Source: Alternaria dauci | Taxonomy: Eukaryota > Ascomycota > Dothideomycetes > Pleosporales > Pleosporaceae | Direction: 5' to 3' | NCBI RefSeq assembly: GCF_042100115.1 | Contig: NC_091277.1 | Coordinates: forward strand, 1,860,001-1,924,000 | Length of the DNA stretch: 64,000 bases | Shown here: piece by piece, positions 63,603 through 64,000 of the stretch | How the letters are laid out: each line of letters begins with the position of its first letter | Numbering within the stretch: the stretch's first letter is position 1 | Position numbers and translations under genes: made by a program | The notes under the pieces: model-generated | The model's database searches: none | What the model saw: the letters and a program-made list of their open reading frames with translations, nothing else | Told to the model about the DNA's origin: nothing

Positions 63603-64000
63603 ATGCATTCGTTGCTGCAACACTTCAAGGGAGGGAATGACGGGCCCGAGCCTCGACACCAGACACCAGACCCCCCTGTCAAGAGAAGCAGAGCAAAGGC
63701 TAGACCTGCCCCCAAAGATCCGAACGTTCCAAGGAAGCGCCTTCAGATCAACCAGAAATGCCTTTACGAGCGCCGATTGCCTGGGAAAGCGTACATCTCT
63801 GCCCATGTAAATCGTCTTCAGCACGGCTACTACAAGTCTAACGCGCTTCACGAAACCACCATCGACAACCTCTTCTTCGTTTCAGTGCACTTTGTCTTCC
63901 ATCCCCACGATCCGGATTCGCACCGTTTCAAGAGCGCCGAAATCGAGGTCACGGTCCATGGCGATAACGGCGACCCAAGCGCGTCCCGAAAGCCAGCCGA
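63603..64000 (+). CDS. Unrecognised protein (3' partial)
   Basis: An open frame from the ATG at 63603 runs past the window end (132 codons seen). It starts MHSLLQHFKGGNDGPEPRHQ, has a basic segment (KRSRAKARPAPKDPNVPRKR) and continues LFFVSVHFVFHPHDPDSHRF and KSAEIEVTVHGDNGDPSASR. The alternating hydrophobic pattern suggests a beta-rich domain beginning near residue 85. The gene is divergent from urease with 599 bp between starts. I do not recognise the family. Confidence 0.6.
   Translation, partial: MHSLLQHFKGGNDGPEPRHQTPDPPVKRSRAKARPAPKDPNVPRKRLQINQKCLYERRLPGKAYISAHVNRLQHGYYKSNALHETTIDNLFFVSVHFVFHPHDPDSHRFKSAEIEVTVHGDNGDPSASRKPA

Overview
The window is nuclear DNA of a filamentous ascomycete, most likely a dothideomycete of the order Pleosporales. 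The evidence is short (about 47-70 nt) GT-AG introns with CTRAC-type branch sites, Pezizomycotina-specific families (HET, AbaA/TEA, Tvp38, Mpo1-like, scytalone dehydratase of DHN-melanin synthesis, cutinase) and nuclear-encoded mitochondrial atp1. It holds about 31 protein-coding genes, one tRNA, one decayed gene and one small DNA transposon. I reconstructed the exon structures by hand from splice signals, and nearly all close to a whole number of codons. Genes alternate freely between strands; there are no operons and no obvious secondary-metabolite cluster.

Layout: 0-7.7 kb holds a FAHD1-type hydrolase (5' end outside the window), an unrecognised coiled-coil protein, a CUE/CCCH/DUF1771/Smr protein resembling the no-go-decay nuclease Cue2, and Tvp38. 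7.7-9 kb is gene-free and carries tandem and inverted repeats. 9-13 kb is atp1 (F1 ATP synthase alpha). One of its spliceosomal introns is 1.9 kb long and contains a complete, same-strand gene for a GIY-YIG plus double C2H2 zinc-finger protein, the layout of a nuclear homing-endonuclease gene. 13.8-25 kb holds Mpo1-like, Rpb7, a vacuolar or Golgi dipeptidyl aminopeptidase, a metallo-beta-lactamase-fold protein, a fasciclin gene with a tRNA-Leu(AAG) gene inside its intron, a DUF3807-like gene and a 2EXR/F-box-like gene with a broken relative next to it.

26-36.6 kb holds a secreted M28 aminopeptidase, a gene-poor stretch with a 411-bp terminal-inverted-repeat element flanked by an 11-bp duplication, a cutinase, an UNC93-like transporter, an omega-amidase and an HMG-box protein. 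37-50.9 kb holds a three-dsRBD protein, an AbaA/Tec1-type TEA transcription factor, Mrd1 (ribosome biogenesis), dynein light chain LC8, a zinc-ribbon protein and a HET-domain protein. 52-64 kb holds scytalone dehydratase, a Csx1/Nam8-type RNA-binding protein with a long pyrimidine-rich leader, a conserved unrecognised protein, urease and the start of one more gene.

Three points stand out. The first is the nested GIY-YIG gene in atp1, immediately downstream of a 20-nt microexon whose upstream intron appears to end in TG rather than AG. The second is a set of introns in unrelated genes (atp1, the M28 peptidase twice, the 2EXR-like gene, weaker in the cutinase) that share sequence beyond splice signals, as introner-like elements do. 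The third is the recurrence of genes inside introns: the nuclease in atp1 and the tRNA in the fasciclin gene.
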